From JAHFTY01 sp964584785 (lineage in GTDB: Bacteria > Acidobacteriota > Terriglobia > 20CM-2-55-15), in the NCBI GenBank assembly GCA_964584785.1, contig CAZPBY010000045.1:1-64000 (forward strand): a stretch of 64,000 nt of DNA. Direction: 5' to 3'. Below, piece by piece: positions 38,201 through 45,640 of the stretch. The translations under genes were made by a program, and so were the position numbers. Numbering within the stretch: the stretch's first letter is position 1; each line of letters begins with the position of its first letter. The notes beneath the pieces were generated by a model. That model was not told where the DNA came from. It saw only the letters and a program-made list of their open reading frames with translations, and ran no database searches.

Positions 38201-38464
38201 CTGACCGCATTCAGCGCCAGCTTCGATCGGCTCGGTGGACCTGGGTCCATACCCATGACCTTCGCTCCAGCGGCATGCGGTCCGGCCGGCGCACTGGTCA
38301 AGGGGCCCGCATCTATGATCACGCTAGGCGACGTTTTGAAGGACGGTGGTACTTACAATCAAACGTTCAGTACCGGAATCTATCAGTCCTTTATTAATTA
38401 CATTCGGACGGCCCAGATCATCATCAATGGACAGATATTCACTGTGAAACAGACATCCTGGTAG
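32273..38464 (+). CDS. Giant secreted He_PIG/BACON protein, copy 2
   Basis: A 2,063-residue paralogue of the protein at 24895-31128, colinear throughout. It has a signal peptide ending SPLHAQ, then LNFNSGNFGTL, many He_PIG units, and seven Cys-led BACON repeats (CSFALNP, CSFTLIP, CFYFLSN, CSFSVGV, CEFSLRS, CSIILGS, CQYTLTA), ending TVKQTSW. The C-terminal third matches copy 1 almost word for word; the N-terminal part has diverged more and contains small indels. Many DNA differences in the C-terminal region fall at third codon positions, so selection rather than a very recent duplication keeps it similar. GTGAGGG precedes ATG 32273. Surface or matrix role inferred. Confidence 0.85.
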   Translation: MSRLLSRSCFVLVVLSALCSPLHAQLNFNSGNFGTLSFGQAVLSFDPSGGTGPYTFSYAPGASIIPGFRVTNRPDVPVWFGPNTTGALVGIATPDTCAPTGNCSTTIRLSDANGFIDRVVSFSVTSVDIGGSTFSGYGVGDRIDFRFWGVGGSGSYTFTLDSGTLPPGTQIHNQAGAFTGISVDGVLTTAGGYNFSLKLTDSANHSVTRGYFVSVSPLHLVQDRILPAANVGLFYSQTLTVTGCTGTCTFSVDEAIGLLPTGFTLSPAGVLSGTPTFSSFFNNFTLIITDGINTIRRRMQLTSLPVTPTPLTVSTTSVSDVVVGSGSFPGISGSGGFPPYSFSLDSSSSLPAGAFILPAAALGPEFNPLQGYVGSRVLAAGDHDFVIRIIDSANNTATRPLPWRVTNLTTNQCCISTAVFGVPLTPYALVIMGGTPPYTVAPNTIAAGLTTDNNAIISGTPKEIGQFLTLNLTIQDSANPKNSFTLSGYTTITASPTSTGLLVSGGDFGPLQKGVQTAFSISASGSSALPRNFTVSIQEGSLPPGMTLLTGNNFNNSGNVDIAAQIAGVPTVAGVYSVLLRVQDGAGNIGQRQIRIRVSSLAFVTSTLAVGSVGIPYNQTIEFRGGQAPYTLTLTNGSLPTGLSLNGPTISGTPTTSNSTFAGIRITDATGDSIIRNFTLNIYSLQITNPNILPTAYFGEVYSPVTFVVSPPGSYTWTAVGIPLGLTLDSTTGVLSGTPISSGSFNITVTAGTSSTVVVKTFTMFIAVRSTTGVLTGLPSTFGDVFVGSTLTTTLGVSGGTPPYTIALAPGSILPPGLAIVPATSINGNAFFGRYFLAGVLTTAGDYSFRLRYTDGAGLTVDRTITMRVVSIGVATTSLGLGTVNVPYSTQLFGVGGSGPFTFSLSNIANNILPPGLTLSSSGVVSGTPTSTGSFGFTVDLTDGVSTRQQSVVITINATSDLRRIDFGTVIPVTLSMGRGFATTFVPINGSGTHTWSIVSGSLPPGLLLRADATLPSTVLPPNALIAGVPTTAGTYKFTVRVDDQTGNFGTREMTYRITPLRAGPANLPQTRGLVAPPLQAGVPYSFGLTAYNNTGPVTFGDLVGTFMPSGVAMNSTGVVSGTAADLGNFTELYVMTDGAGSTFPNGALGFVVYPSGRPIGVNGLTGATFANATKGSAYSKNLNDLLFPGYGTPPFTWAVLNGSLPAGMSILGSVLTGTPTDIGTSFFSLKVTDANGSQHVVPNQILSVSLMSLTPGPGILPPAIAGVPYSQTFTPAGGVPPVTFRLGLGSDLPVGLTLSSAGVLSGTPTTSGPFILLIEAVDNFGATFLQRYTLDVAPVGTVLPSLKTTPSSINLNYVRGNPNPTPITVNVESTSGNLNFTAQTAGGTWISVAPGSGSTPGFVTLSFNMAGLLAGIYNGALNVTAASAVNSPLSLPVKLTVTDALPCSFALNPTASTIAAGGGSLSFDVTTDSSCNWTASTAVPWITINSPGSGTGTGTVNLSVQQNPNPTTRTGTVTVQGLIYTVTQFGTECSFTLIPNSINVDAFGGIGTINVQASNAVCSWTTAQTDLWIAANPSAGTGSTNVDVTVQSTSGTSSRVGSITIAGQALTVNQAGLGCFYFLSNSQPNPPQFSSSGGGASVDLTTPAGCAWKTDPGPSWIKVTAGQSGFSSGRVTLTIAPNSSTVARSATVLIADQEYDVSQDGVSCSFSVGVDNTLFAVGGGAGNVVITATPKVAGGFCPWVVSSNGSWLTPSVSSGNGSQTVSFNVSANGGTAARSATLNVAGQNIVITESGPVCEFSLRSSAATMPFGGGANSAGVVTANGCGWTATSNAPFITVAPVSSSGTGTGDVNFDVQPNSTGTSRIGTLTIAGQTFTVTQAKAPCSIILGSSSFNVGPFGGTGSFSYTSSVNSCEHTVLSYSSMVTVTSTSYSGTAGTVNFSVEPNGFAAARSGVIRVGEESFTVNQDPSTCQYTLTAFSASFDRLGGPGSIPMTFAPAACGPAGALVKGPASMITLGDVLKDGGTYNQTFSTGIYQSFINYIRTAQIIINGQIFTVKQTSW

Positions 38465-38478
38465 AACAAATGAGAATC

Positions 38479-38519
38479 CCTCCTCAATGTGACAGAATAT
38501 GCTCGTCCCGTTGAGGAGG
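38479..38519 (+). promoter_or_regulatory. Hairpin covering MBL ribosome-binding site
   Basis: CCTCCTCAA at 38479-38487 is perfectly complementary to TTGAGGAGG at 38511-38519, which is the Shine-Dalgarno sequence of the gene starting at 38524. The 23-base loop separates them. If formed in mRNA, the hairpin would block ribosome binding. It also resembles the anti-Shine-Dalgarno sequence of 16S rRNA. It is short of T-tract evidence, so it is not obviously a terminator. Confidence 0.5.
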
Positions 38520-38523
38520 CTAT

Positions 38524-39978
38524 ATGTTGATGAAGAAATGCATCAGCGCATTGCTGTTTGTCACGGTGTTGTCCGTCACGGCTGTAGCGCAAGACGCTAA
38601 AACCGTTATCAGCGCCGCATCCAAAGCCATGGGCGCGGAGAACGTGAAAACGATTCAGTATTCCGGACCGGGATCGGAGTTCTCGTTCGGGCAGGCCTAC
38701 AATCCCGCTTCACCCTGGCCTGCCTTCAAGAACAAGACCTATACTCGAACGATCGACTTTGATATGCCGGCCGTGCGCATCGATCGCGTCGCGGAGCCGA
38801 TCGATCCTCAGCGGCGGGGTGGAGGCCTGGCGCCGGCGGCCAGCCAGACGATCGTCGTCAATCCAAACACCGCGTGGGCTCAACAACTCGAAATCTGGAA
38901 GACACCGATCGGTTTTCTGAAAGCCGCAGCGACGAACAATGCGACGGCGACGACTCAGACCGCAGGAGGGAAGAAATACACCGTCATCACGTTCATGGGG
39001 CAGAACAAAGCCAAGGTGAATGGCTACGTCAATGCTCAAAACATGCTGGAGCGTGTGGAGACATGGATTGATAACGCCGTCACCGGCGACACCGTGCTGG
39101 ACATCAGCTATAGCGACTACAAGGATTTTGGTGGAGTGAAGTTCCCCACCCACATCGTCGAGAAACAGGGAAGCTATCCCACGCTCGATCTGATGGTGAC
39201 TGACGTGAAGCCGAATATCGCCGCCAATATTCAGTCTCCGCAAGGTCGCGGCGGTGCGCCCGCCGGTGGCGCGCCGGCGGGTGCTGCTCCGGCGCCCGCG
39301 GCCACATCGCAAAAACTAGCCGATGGTGTTTACCTGATTCTTCCCGGCTATGCCGCGCTCGCTGTGGATTTCAAGGATTACATCGTCGTCGTCGAGGGTC
39401 CGCAGAGCGAGGCGCGCGGTGCCGCCATTATCGAGGAAGCGAAGAAGGTCATTCCGAACAAACCGATCAGGTACGTGGTGAACACCCACATTCACTTCGA
39501 CCATTCGAGCGGCCTGCGGGCATTCGTCGCTGAGGATTCCACGATCATCACGCATCAGGTGAACAAGGGATACTGGGAAAAGGTCCTGGCCGGGCCGCAC
39601 ACGTTGAATCCCGACAAACAGGAAACGGCGAAGAAGAAAATCAAGGTGGAGTATATCGGCGACAAGAAGGTGTTGACGGGCGGAGGCCACGTCATCGAAT
39701 TGCATCGTCTTCAGGGGAGCCTTCATCAGGAAGGTTTGATCGTGGCTTATCTGCCCAAGGAAAAGATTCTCGTCGAGGCCGATGCTTTCAATCCCCCGGC
39801 TCAGGCCAACGCGCCGGCCCCGTCTCCGGTGAATCCGGCGACCATCAATCTTGTCGAGAACATTGAACGGCTGAAACTCAATGTCGAAACGATCGTTCCC
39901 GTTCACTATCCGGCCGACGGGCGGAAGGTGCCTGTGTCCGAGCTTATGCGAGCTGCCGGAAAGTCCTCGTCGAATTGA
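38524..39978 (+). CDS. Exported metallo-beta-lactamase fold protein
   Basis: A 484-residue protein with a signal peptide (LLFVTVLSVTAVAQ). The N-terminal ~230 residues are a beta-rich region of lipoprotein-carrier-like character, followed by an Ala/Gly/Pro linker. The C-terminal metallo-beta-lactamase domain carries NTHIHFDHSSG at 320-330 (His322, His324, Asp326, His327) and later histidines in TGGGHVIELHRL and EADAFNPP, and ends near ETIVPVHYPADGR. Members hydrolyse various substrates; beta-lactams should not be assumed. TTGAGGAGG precedes ATG 38524. A hairpin can sequester that site. Confidence 0.85.
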   Translation: MLMKKCISALLFVTVLSVTAVAQDAKTVISAASKAMGAENVKTIQYSGPGSEFSFGQAYNPASPWPAFKNKTYTRTIDFDMPAVRIDRVAEPIDPQRRGGGLAPAASQTIVVNPNTAWAQQLEIWKTPIGFLKAAATNNATATTQTAGGKKYTVITFMGQNKAKVNGYVNAQNMLERVETWIDNAVTGDTVLDISYSDYKDFGGVKFPTHIVEKQGSYPTLDLMVTDVKPNIAANIQSPQGRGGAPAGGAPAGAAPAPAATSQKLADGVYLILPGYAALAVDFKDYIVVVEGPQSEARGAAIIEEAKKVIPNKPIRYVVNTHIHFDHSSGLRAFVAEDSTIITHQVNKGYWEKVLAGPHTLNPDKQETAKKKIKVEYIGDKKVLTGGGHVIELHRLQGSLHQEGLIVAYLPKEKILVEADAFNPPAQANAPAPSPVNPATINLVENIERLKLNVETIVPVHYPADGRKVPVSELMRAAGKSSSN

Positions 39979-39988
39979 ATCGTTCCAG

Positions 39989-40108
39989 ATTTGTGATTGC
40001 CGATTGGTGACTGATGATTGCGTAACCGAAGCCATAGGCCATTCGCGATCGGGAATCGGCGATGGCCTCAGTTCGCCAATCGCCGGTTACCAATCAGCCA
40101 TCACAAAT
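39989..40108. repeat. Imperfect palindromic repeat, family 1 copy A
   Basis: Arms 39989-40011 and 40086-40108 pair at 20 of 23 positions, with weaker pairing continuing inward (GATTGCG and GGCCAT segments). It fills the gap between two convergent genes and may act as a two-way terminator. The left arm sequence GATTTGTGATTGCCGATTGG matches 18 of 20 bases of the right arm of the palindrome at 51888-52027, so the two are related. Confidence 0.7.
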
Positions 40109-40110
40109 GC

Positions 40111-41697
40111 TTACGGTTTCTTTGTTTGCGGCAGCTCCCCGCGCGTGCGCTGCACGCACTGGGCGGCTTTGCAGTTGTCGGCGAAGGGAGAGCCGAGCTT
40201 GATCAGGTGATCGACGACCGGCGGGTACTGGAGATTCCATTCCCGCGGGCCGTTCGCCATATCGGCGACGCTGTCGCCCTTTCCCGGTTCTGCGGCGGCG
40301 TCGGTGTCGCTGTTGCGGCCGTAGATCATGTCGGCTTGCACTTTGACGTTGGCGCCCTTCGAGACCAGATAGTCAATCAGCTCGATGTTGTTCATCAGCG
40401 CAGCGCCGTGAAGCGGCGTGTAGCCCTTGTCGTCTTTCGAGTTGACCTTCGCGTCGAGTTCTTCGATCAGATACTTGACCGTGGTGAGCCGTGCATCCGG
40501 CGCAAAATTGCTGGTTTGCGGCTGATATCCGAATCCTGCAGCGACCTGCAGCGGTGAGGAGCCGTGCGCGGTTGGAATATTCGGATCCGCGCCGTGCGCG
40601 ACGAGCAAGCGCATGGCGGGAATATCGTTGGATTGAGCGGCGCGCCAGAATGCAGTTGCGCCGTCCGGATCGACCCAGTCGCCGTGGAAAGTGCGGAACC
40701 AAAGCTTCGGTCCCATCTTCGCGTTCGGATCCGCTCCGCGCTCGAGCAGCGCTGTCATTAATTCGAGGTGCGTCGTCTTTTCCTGTTCGTTGCTTGCCGC
40801 CGGATACCACGTTCGCGCGGCCCATCCCTGATCGATGCTCGCGAACAGAGGCGTTAGCGCTCCAGTCGTTGAGAGATTAGGATTCGCCCCGTGATCGAGG
40901 AGGTACTTCGCGATGTCGAAATATCCATTGATGATGGCCGTCGTGATCGGAGGCATCCTGTCCGTTCCGGACAACACATTGACGTCCGCGCCCGCCGCCA
41001 CGAGTTCGCGAACAACGTCCGCCTGTCCTTCGCGCGCGGCAAGATGGAGAGCCGACATGCCGCCCAGCCAGGGGCCGGACATCTGACGCCGGTTCGGGTT
41101 GATGCCGTCACGTTTGTCGCGGGGATCGCGCGATTCGAGGACTTTCGACAGCACGTTGAGATCGGCGCCTTTCGCGGTCAGCAGCTTAATCACAGGCGCC
41201 GCGCTGACAGCCGACGCGTACATCAGCGCGGTCTGGCCATTCATCGTGTCCGTCGCGTTGACGTTGGCCCCACGGTCGAGCAGCAGCTTCACGGCTTCGG
41301 GACTGCCCGAACCGGCCGCGAGCATGAGAGGCGTGGTGCCTGCAGGAGTCGCGGCGTTGACGTCCGATCCGGCTTTGAGAAGCACATCGATGACCGGTGC
41401 ACTCCCTGTCTTCGCGGCGATGAGCAGAGGCGTATAGTCGCCGAGACGCGTCGTGGCCTTGATGCTGGCGCCGGCCTGGACGAGAATTCGCGCCATGTCG
41501 ACATCGTTGCGATAGGCGGCCCAGTGCAGCGCGGTCATGCCGTCACCCTGCGCCGTGTTGACGTCGGTTTTGCGGGCGATCAACGACTGCACCGTTGCCT
41601 TGTCGCCTTGCATCGCGGCGTCCGGAAGACGTGTGTCTCCGGCCGCAGGGCCCGCAAGCATTCCCATCAACAATGTCATTACGATTTGCGCAAACAT
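40111..41697 (-). CDS. Exported ankyrin-repeat protein
   Basis: A 528-residue protein with a signal peptide (MTLLMGMLAGPAAG). It then has about ten ankyrin repeats from residue 30 to 470, with clear units such as GMTALHWAAYRNDVDMARIL, GTTPLMLAAGSGSPEAVKLL and KGYTPLHGAALMNNIELIDYL. The tail ends near QTKKP and contains two cysteines. Ankyrin stacks bind proteins. GGAGGAGG lies ideally before ATG 41697. It is downstream of the DUF1552 and DUF1592 genes on the same strand, separated by a palindromic element; this gene set recurs in Acidobacteriota and Planctomycetes from my recollection. Confidence 0.85.
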   Translation of the reverse strand: MFAQIVMTLLMGMLAGPAAGDTRLPDAAMQGDKATVQSLIARKTDVNTAQGDGMTALHWAAYRNDVDMARILVQAGASIKATTRLGDYTPLLIAAKTGSAPVIDVLLKAGSDVNAATPAGTTPLMLAAGSGSPEAVKLLLDRGANVNATDTMNGQTALMYASAVSAAPVIKLLTAKGADLNVLSKVLESRDPRDKRDGINPNRRQMSGPWLGGMSALHLAAREGQADVVRELVAAGADVNVLSGTDRMPPITTAIINGYFDIAKYLLDHGANPNLSTTGALTPLFASIDQGWAARTWYPAASNEQEKTTHLELMTALLERGADPNAKMGPKLWFRTFHGDWVDPDGATAFWRAAQSNDIPAMRLLVAHGADPNIPTAHGSSPLQVAAGFGYQPQTSNFAPDARLTTVKYLIEELDAKVNSKDDKGYTPLHGAALMNNIELIDYLVSKGANVKVQADMIYGRNSDTDAAAEPGKGDSVADMANGPREWNLQYPPVVDHLIKLGSPFADNCKAAQCVQRTRGELPQTKKP

Positions 41698-41721
41698 GTC
41701 GTCCTCCTCCAGCTGAGGTCC

Positions 41722-41808
41722 GTCACCTGGCCCGTCGCTACCCTCCGGGTTCTGACTTGCACGTTGCGACGATGTGCGGAACCCCGAGCGCAGCGACGGG
41801 CTTCGTGC
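41722..41808. repeat. Palindromic element, family 2 copy 1
   Basis: The right arm GAGCGCAGCGACGGGCTTCG and its neighbours match almost base for base the element at 57475-57572. The left arm CCCGTCGCTACCCTCCGGGT is its degenerate complement. It begins immediately after the DUF1552 stop codon and ends before the ribosome-binding site of the ankyrin gene. The arms could fold into a long hairpin. Confidence 0.85.
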
Positions 41809-43179
41809 CTAAATGCTTATATCCCCCGTGCTATCGCCGACGTGATCGAGGTCCATGCCCAGTTTCTGCATCATCGTCAGCAGAATGTTGGCCTGCGGCG
41901 TTCCTTCCTTGCAGCGAACGTGCAGGTTTCCCTTGATCGCTCCATTCGCGTGGCCCGCGATTATCGCGGGTACTCGTTTGTGACCATGCACGTTTGAATT
42001 CGCCATCGCGCTGCCGTAGAAAATGAGCGAGTGGTCGAGAAGGTTGCCGTCAGCGTCTTTCGTCTTCTGCAACTTGTCCAGGAAGTAGGCCAGCAGCCCG
42101 ATATGGTAGCGATTGATCTTCGACAGATCCAGGATCGACGAGGGAACGTCCTGATGATGCGACGCCGAATGGAATGGCGTTGTCGTACCGCTTTCCGGAA
42201 ATACGCGATTCGATGTGTCGCGGCCGAGTTTCAACGTTGCGACTCGGGTGGTTTCCGCCGCGAAACCCAGCGCGATCAGATCCATCATCAATTTCGTATG
42301 ATCGTCCCACGAGTCGGGAACCCCGACCGGCGCCGTTGGAACATCGCGATTCGGGTTGTTCGCGTTGTATGTTTCGATCGCCTCGATCCGGCGCTCGATC
42401 TCACGAACGTTTTCAAGGTATGCGTTCAGGCGGTTTCGATCCTGAGCGTCGAGATCCTTCATGAGCCTCGAGACATTGTGCGTTATGCCGTCGAGTACGC
42501 TCTTGCTCATCCTCCGGCGCGCGGCGCGATCCTCTTTCGAGCCGCCTGTGCCGAATAGCTGCTCAAACGCGGAGCGCGGATTCAGCGTCATCGGCAGCGG
42601 CGTGGTCGGCGACGACCAGCTGATCGTGTTCATGTACACGCAGCTGTACATCCAGCCGCAGGATCCGGTCGCATCCTCGTTTTCCGTGCAAAGCTGGATC
42701 GAGGGAATCGGTGTGTCCTGACCGAACTTCTGCGCATACATCTGATCGATCGACGTGCCGCAATAGACGTCGGAGCCCAGCGTCTGCTTGGGGTGTGAAG
42801 CAGTGAGGAATACCGCCGCCGAACGGAAGTGATCAGCGCCGACTTCTTCGGCAGTCAACGGATCGGCGGTGGAGCAATCCGTCATGCTGATGATGGTCGT
42901 GTAGTCTCGAAATGATTCGAGCGGCTTCACGATCATGCCGAAATCGAAGTCGCGTCCCTCCTTTTTCGGAATCAGCAAACCTTCGTTCGTTCCCCACTCG
43001 GTGCTTCCGGCCGAACCATGTACGACCTCGATGCAAGCCAGACGGCTCCTGCCGGCCGCTGCCGTCTTCGACAACGGCGTTTGTGCGGGCACCATGGCTT
43101 CGAGGAAAGGCAAAGAGACGGCGGCACCCATACCTTGAAGGACCGTGCGTCTGGAAATGTGTCTTTTGGTTATAAACAT
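41809..43179 (-). CDS. Tat-exported DUF1552 family protein
   Basis: A 456-residue protein. It starts at ATG 43179, because AAGGAGA lies just upstream and the Tat signal follows (SRRTVLQGMGAAVSLPFLEA). The rest has the DUF1552 layout: FDFGMIVKPLESFRDYTTII, LTASHPKQTLGSDVYCGTSI, GCEN-like CTENEDATGSC, a coiled section NRLNAYLENVREIERRIEAI, and the C-terminal HGHKRVPAIIAGHANGAIKG, NILLTMMQKLG. DUF1552 proteins are companions of DUF1592 cytochromes; their reaction is unknown. It begins 13 bp after the stop of the DUF1592 gene and is followed by an ankyrin gene. Confidence 0.9.
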   Translation of the reverse strand: MFITKRHISRRTVLQGMGAAVSLPFLEAMVPAQTPLSKTAAAGRSRLACIEVVHGSAGSTEWGTNEGLLIPKKEGRDFDFGMIVKPLESFRDYTTIISMTDCSTADPLTAEEVGADHFRSAAVFLTASHPKQTLGSDVYCGTSIDQMYAQKFGQDTPIPSIQLCTENEDATGSCGWMYSCVYMNTISWSSPTTPLPMTLNPRSAFEQLFGTGGSKEDRAARRRMSKSVLDGITHNVSRLMKDLDAQDRNRLNAYLENVREIERRIEAIETYNANNPNRDVPTAPVGVPDSWDDHTKLMMDLIALGFAAETTRVATLKLGRDTSNRVFPESGTTTPFHSASHHQDVPSSILDLSKINRYHIGLLAYFLDKLQKTKDADGNLLDHSLIFYGSAMANSNVHGHKRVPAIIAGHANGAIKGNLHVRCKEGTPQANILLTMMQKLGMDLDHVGDSTGDISI

Positions 43180-43192
43180 GGCTTCGATCTCC

Positions 43193-45541
43193 TTACTGTA
43201 CGCTCTCGCCGCGGACGATCCGCATCTGAAACGGTTTGCTTTTGACGATTCCAAAGACGAATGACGAAAACCGATTGTTGGTTTTCGCGGCTTCCTGCGC
43301 GATTGCGCGAACCGTCGGCATGTCGCGGTAATCCAGCACGCGGCCTAATCCATACGCCAAAAGGTTTTCAGTGAAACTGCCGAGGAAAGCGTCGGACCGG
43401 TTCGCGATGGCCTGCCGAACGCCTGCCGGACTCTCGAGCTTCGTTCCGTCGTACATCACGGTCGAGGGATCGATCGCTTGTCCATTGTCCCTGGTTCTCC
43501 ACAAACCAATGGCGTCGAAGTTCTCCATCGCCAGGCCGATCGGATCCATCATCTTGTGGCACGACGCGCAAGGCTCAACCTTGCGATGAAGCTCCATGCG
43601 CTCGCGCACCGACAGATTCTTTTCGTTCTCAACCGCCTCCTTCAGCTTGGGGACCGCGGGTGGCGGCGCCGGCGGCGGCGACCCGATCAGAACTTCCAGA
43701 ACGTACTTGCCGCGAGCGACCGGTGATGTGCGATTCGCCAGCGAAGTCATCATGAGAATGCCGGATTTGCCGAGCAGGCCGTAGCGATTCGGATCCGTCA
43801 ACTGGACGCGCCGGAAACGATTGCCGGGTTCGACGGGCAATTTGTAGTGGCGCGCCAGCACTTCGTCAACGTACGTGTAATCCGCCGTCAGCAGATCCAG
43901 AACGTTGCGGTCTTCGCTAGCGATGCTCCCGAAGAAGAGTTCGACTTCGCGCCGCATCGATTCGCCCAGCGTCCGCGAGTATTCCGGGAAAATCGTCGGT
44001 TCGGGGACCGTGTCCTGAATGCTCTGCAATCGCAGCCACTGACGGGCGAAGTTTGTGGACAGCGTTTCCGATCGAGGATCGGCGATCATGCGCTTGACCT
44101 GCTGCTCGAGTATTGCGGGATCCTTGAGCTTGCCCTGCGTGGCAACAGTGATCAACTGATCGTCGGGCGCACTGCTCCACAGGAAGTACGACAACCGCGA
44201 CGCCAGTTCGAGATCGCTGATCTTGTAGCTCTGTCCGGTTTTTACATTGCGGGGAACACGTTCGAAGCGGAACACGAATTCGGGATCGGCCAGGATGCCT
44301 TGAAGAGCCGTCCGGACTCCGGTCTCGAAGTCACCTTCCTTTCGGCCCGTCTGGTACAGCACCATCAAGCCTTCCATGTCTTCCGCAGCAACGGGACGTC
44401 TGAACGCTTGTTTCGCGAGGCGGGAGACAATCTCCGTGGCGCAGGGCTCCTCTTCAGAAGTCTTCGCCGGATGACAGGAGAAGATCCGCCGGCGGCTCGG
44501 CGTGTCGGAAATACCGCTGACCTTGAATGGACCGGTGATTGCCATCGTTTGCAGGTGGGGCAGCGCGGTCATCTGCGGATGGTTCGCAATGTCGGTGCTG
44601 ACGAGTGTGTGTTCCACGAGCCGGTATTGATCCTGGATCGGTCCGTCGAAGTCCATCACGAATGCCGCCGCGACGCGATGTTGTCCAGCCTTGATCTTGA
44701 TCGGATCGGAAATGATCGGCCCTTCGGCTTCCTGCATGTCGAGATCGATCTTGAATACTGCCACGCGCTCTCCATCGATCGAGACTTCGACCTGCTGGTT
44801 TTCGAGAGCCTTCGGAAGTTTTGAGCCGATGATGTTTCCGGTGAACCAGAAATGGAATGAAAGGTTGAACTTGTAATCGCCGTCCGCCGGGAACGTGTGC
44901 AGCACTGAAATGCCGCCTCGAGTTCCAAACGGCGTGCCTTCGACGTGGCGCATCTGGTTGGCGGTTCTGGGAACGTTATACGTCGTCATGGCCGGCGCAG
45001 CATCGCGGTCGCCGACGGCTTGACGGCTGATCGTTTCAGCGGCTCTTGCATAACCCTGCATCAGAGCCGGCGTGATGGTCAGCGCATCCGCCATGTTGTC
45101 GAACGCACCGCTCCTCGCGTCGGGCGGCAGAAGTTCGGTGACATCGACGTCAATGCCGAGAAGATCGTGAACCGAATTTCGATACTCGGTGCGGTTCACT
45201 CGATGAAGGTCCGGCGCATCGATAAACGGCTGCTGGGCAGCTGCAAGATCGATCTTCTTCTCGAGGCCGGCGGCAAACTGTTTCAGAGTGGCGGCGTCCG
45301 GTCGTCGAGCGCCTGCGGGCGGCATCATGCCCGCTCGAACCTTGCGAATCACCTTCTCGATGCGGTCGGCGTGCTGATCGGGGTGCGCCAGATCAATCTC
45401 AGACCAGGAAAAGCCCCCCGATTTGAGCTTGTCGTTGTGACAGCCGGCGCAGTATTCGTTTACTAAGGCCGCTTCGTTTTGGGCAAGAGCAAAGGTGGAC
45501 GTCAGAAGGAACAACGTACACAAGACCATCGCACGTTTCAT
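43193..45541 (-). CDS. Exported DUF1587/1592/1595 cytochrome-like protein
   Basis: A 782-residue protein with a signal peptide (VLCTLFLLTSTFALAQ). Haem-binding CAGCH lies at 31-35 and CASCH at 658-662. Domains in order are an N-terminal planctomycete-type cytochrome c section, DUF1587 (HRVNRTEYRNSVHDLLGIDV), a carbohydrate-binding-like beta region (LSFHFWFTGNIIG), DUF1595 (LAKQAFRRPVAAEDMEGLM), DUF1592 (STNFARQWLRLQSIQD), DUF1588 (GLLGKSGILMMTSLANRTSP, PAPPPAVPKL) and DUF1585 at the end (VLDYRDMPTVRAIAQEAAKT). The start is ATG 45541 after GGGGAA; an earlier TTG is less likely. It heads an operon with DUF1552 and the ankyrin gene. Probably periplasmic electron transfer linked to an unknown oxidation. 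Confidence 0.9.
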   Translation of the reverse strand: MKRAMVLCTLFLLTSTFALAQNEAALVNEYCAGCHNDKLKSGGFSWSEIDLAHPDQHADRIEKVIRKVRAGMMPPAGARRPDAATLKQFAAGLEKKIDLAAAQQPFIDAPDLHRVNRTEYRNSVHDLLGIDVDVTELLPPDARSGAFDNMADALTITPALMQGYARAAETISRQAVGDRDAAPAMTTYNVPRTANQMRHVEGTPFGTRGGISVLHTFPADGDYKFNLSFHFWFTGNIIGSKLPKALENQQVEVSIDGERVAVFKIDLDMQEAEGPIISDPIKIKAGQHRVAAAFVMDFDGPIQDQYRLVEHTLVSTDIANHPQMTALPHLQTMAITGPFKVSGISDTPSRRRIFSCHPAKTSEEEPCATEIVSRLAKQAFRRPVAAEDMEGLMVLYQTGRKEGDFETGVRTALQGILADPEFVFRFERVPRNVKTGQSYKISDLELASRLSYFLWSSAPDDQLITVATQGKLKDPAILEQQVKRMIADPRSETLSTNFARQWLRLQSIQDTVPEPTIFPEYSRTLGESMRREVELFFGSIASEDRNVLDLLTADYTYVDEVLARHYKLPVEPGNRFRRVQLTDPNRYGLLGKSGILMMTSLANRTSPVARGKYVLEVLIGSPPPAPPPAVPKLKEAVENEKNLSVRERMELHRKVEPCASCHKMMDPIGLAMENFDAIGLWRTRDNGQAIDPSTVMYDGTKLESPAGVRQAIANRSDAFLGSFTENLLAYGLGRVLDYRDMPTVRAIAQEAAKTNNRFSSFVFGIVKSKPFQMRIVRGESVQ

Positions 45542-45602
45542 TGGGTTCCCCAAGCAGGAAGTCTATTGGCGCCAATCATATAAGATCCGCGTGGGCAGTG
45601 GC

Positions 45603-45639
45603 AAAAAAATATCGTGGCGACGGGCTTCCTGCCGCCACG
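45603..45639 (-). terminator. Intrinsic terminator after UnbV gene
   Basis: On the minus strand, CGTGGCG (45639-45633) pairs with CGCCACG (45619-45613), with a GC-rich interior. It is followed by a run of seven T residues (opposite the A-run at 45603-45609). It lies 2 bp past the UnbV stop codon. Its interior GCGACGGGCTTC is the core of the family 2 palindromic element, so the terminator may derive from one. Confidence 0.75.
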
Positions 45640-45640
45640 T

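Noticed and set aside
38524..39978. Antibiotic resistance reading of the metallo-beta-lactamase fold
   Set aside because: The HxHxDH motif is shared by a large superfamily; the long N-terminal region and architecture do not match known beta-lactamases.
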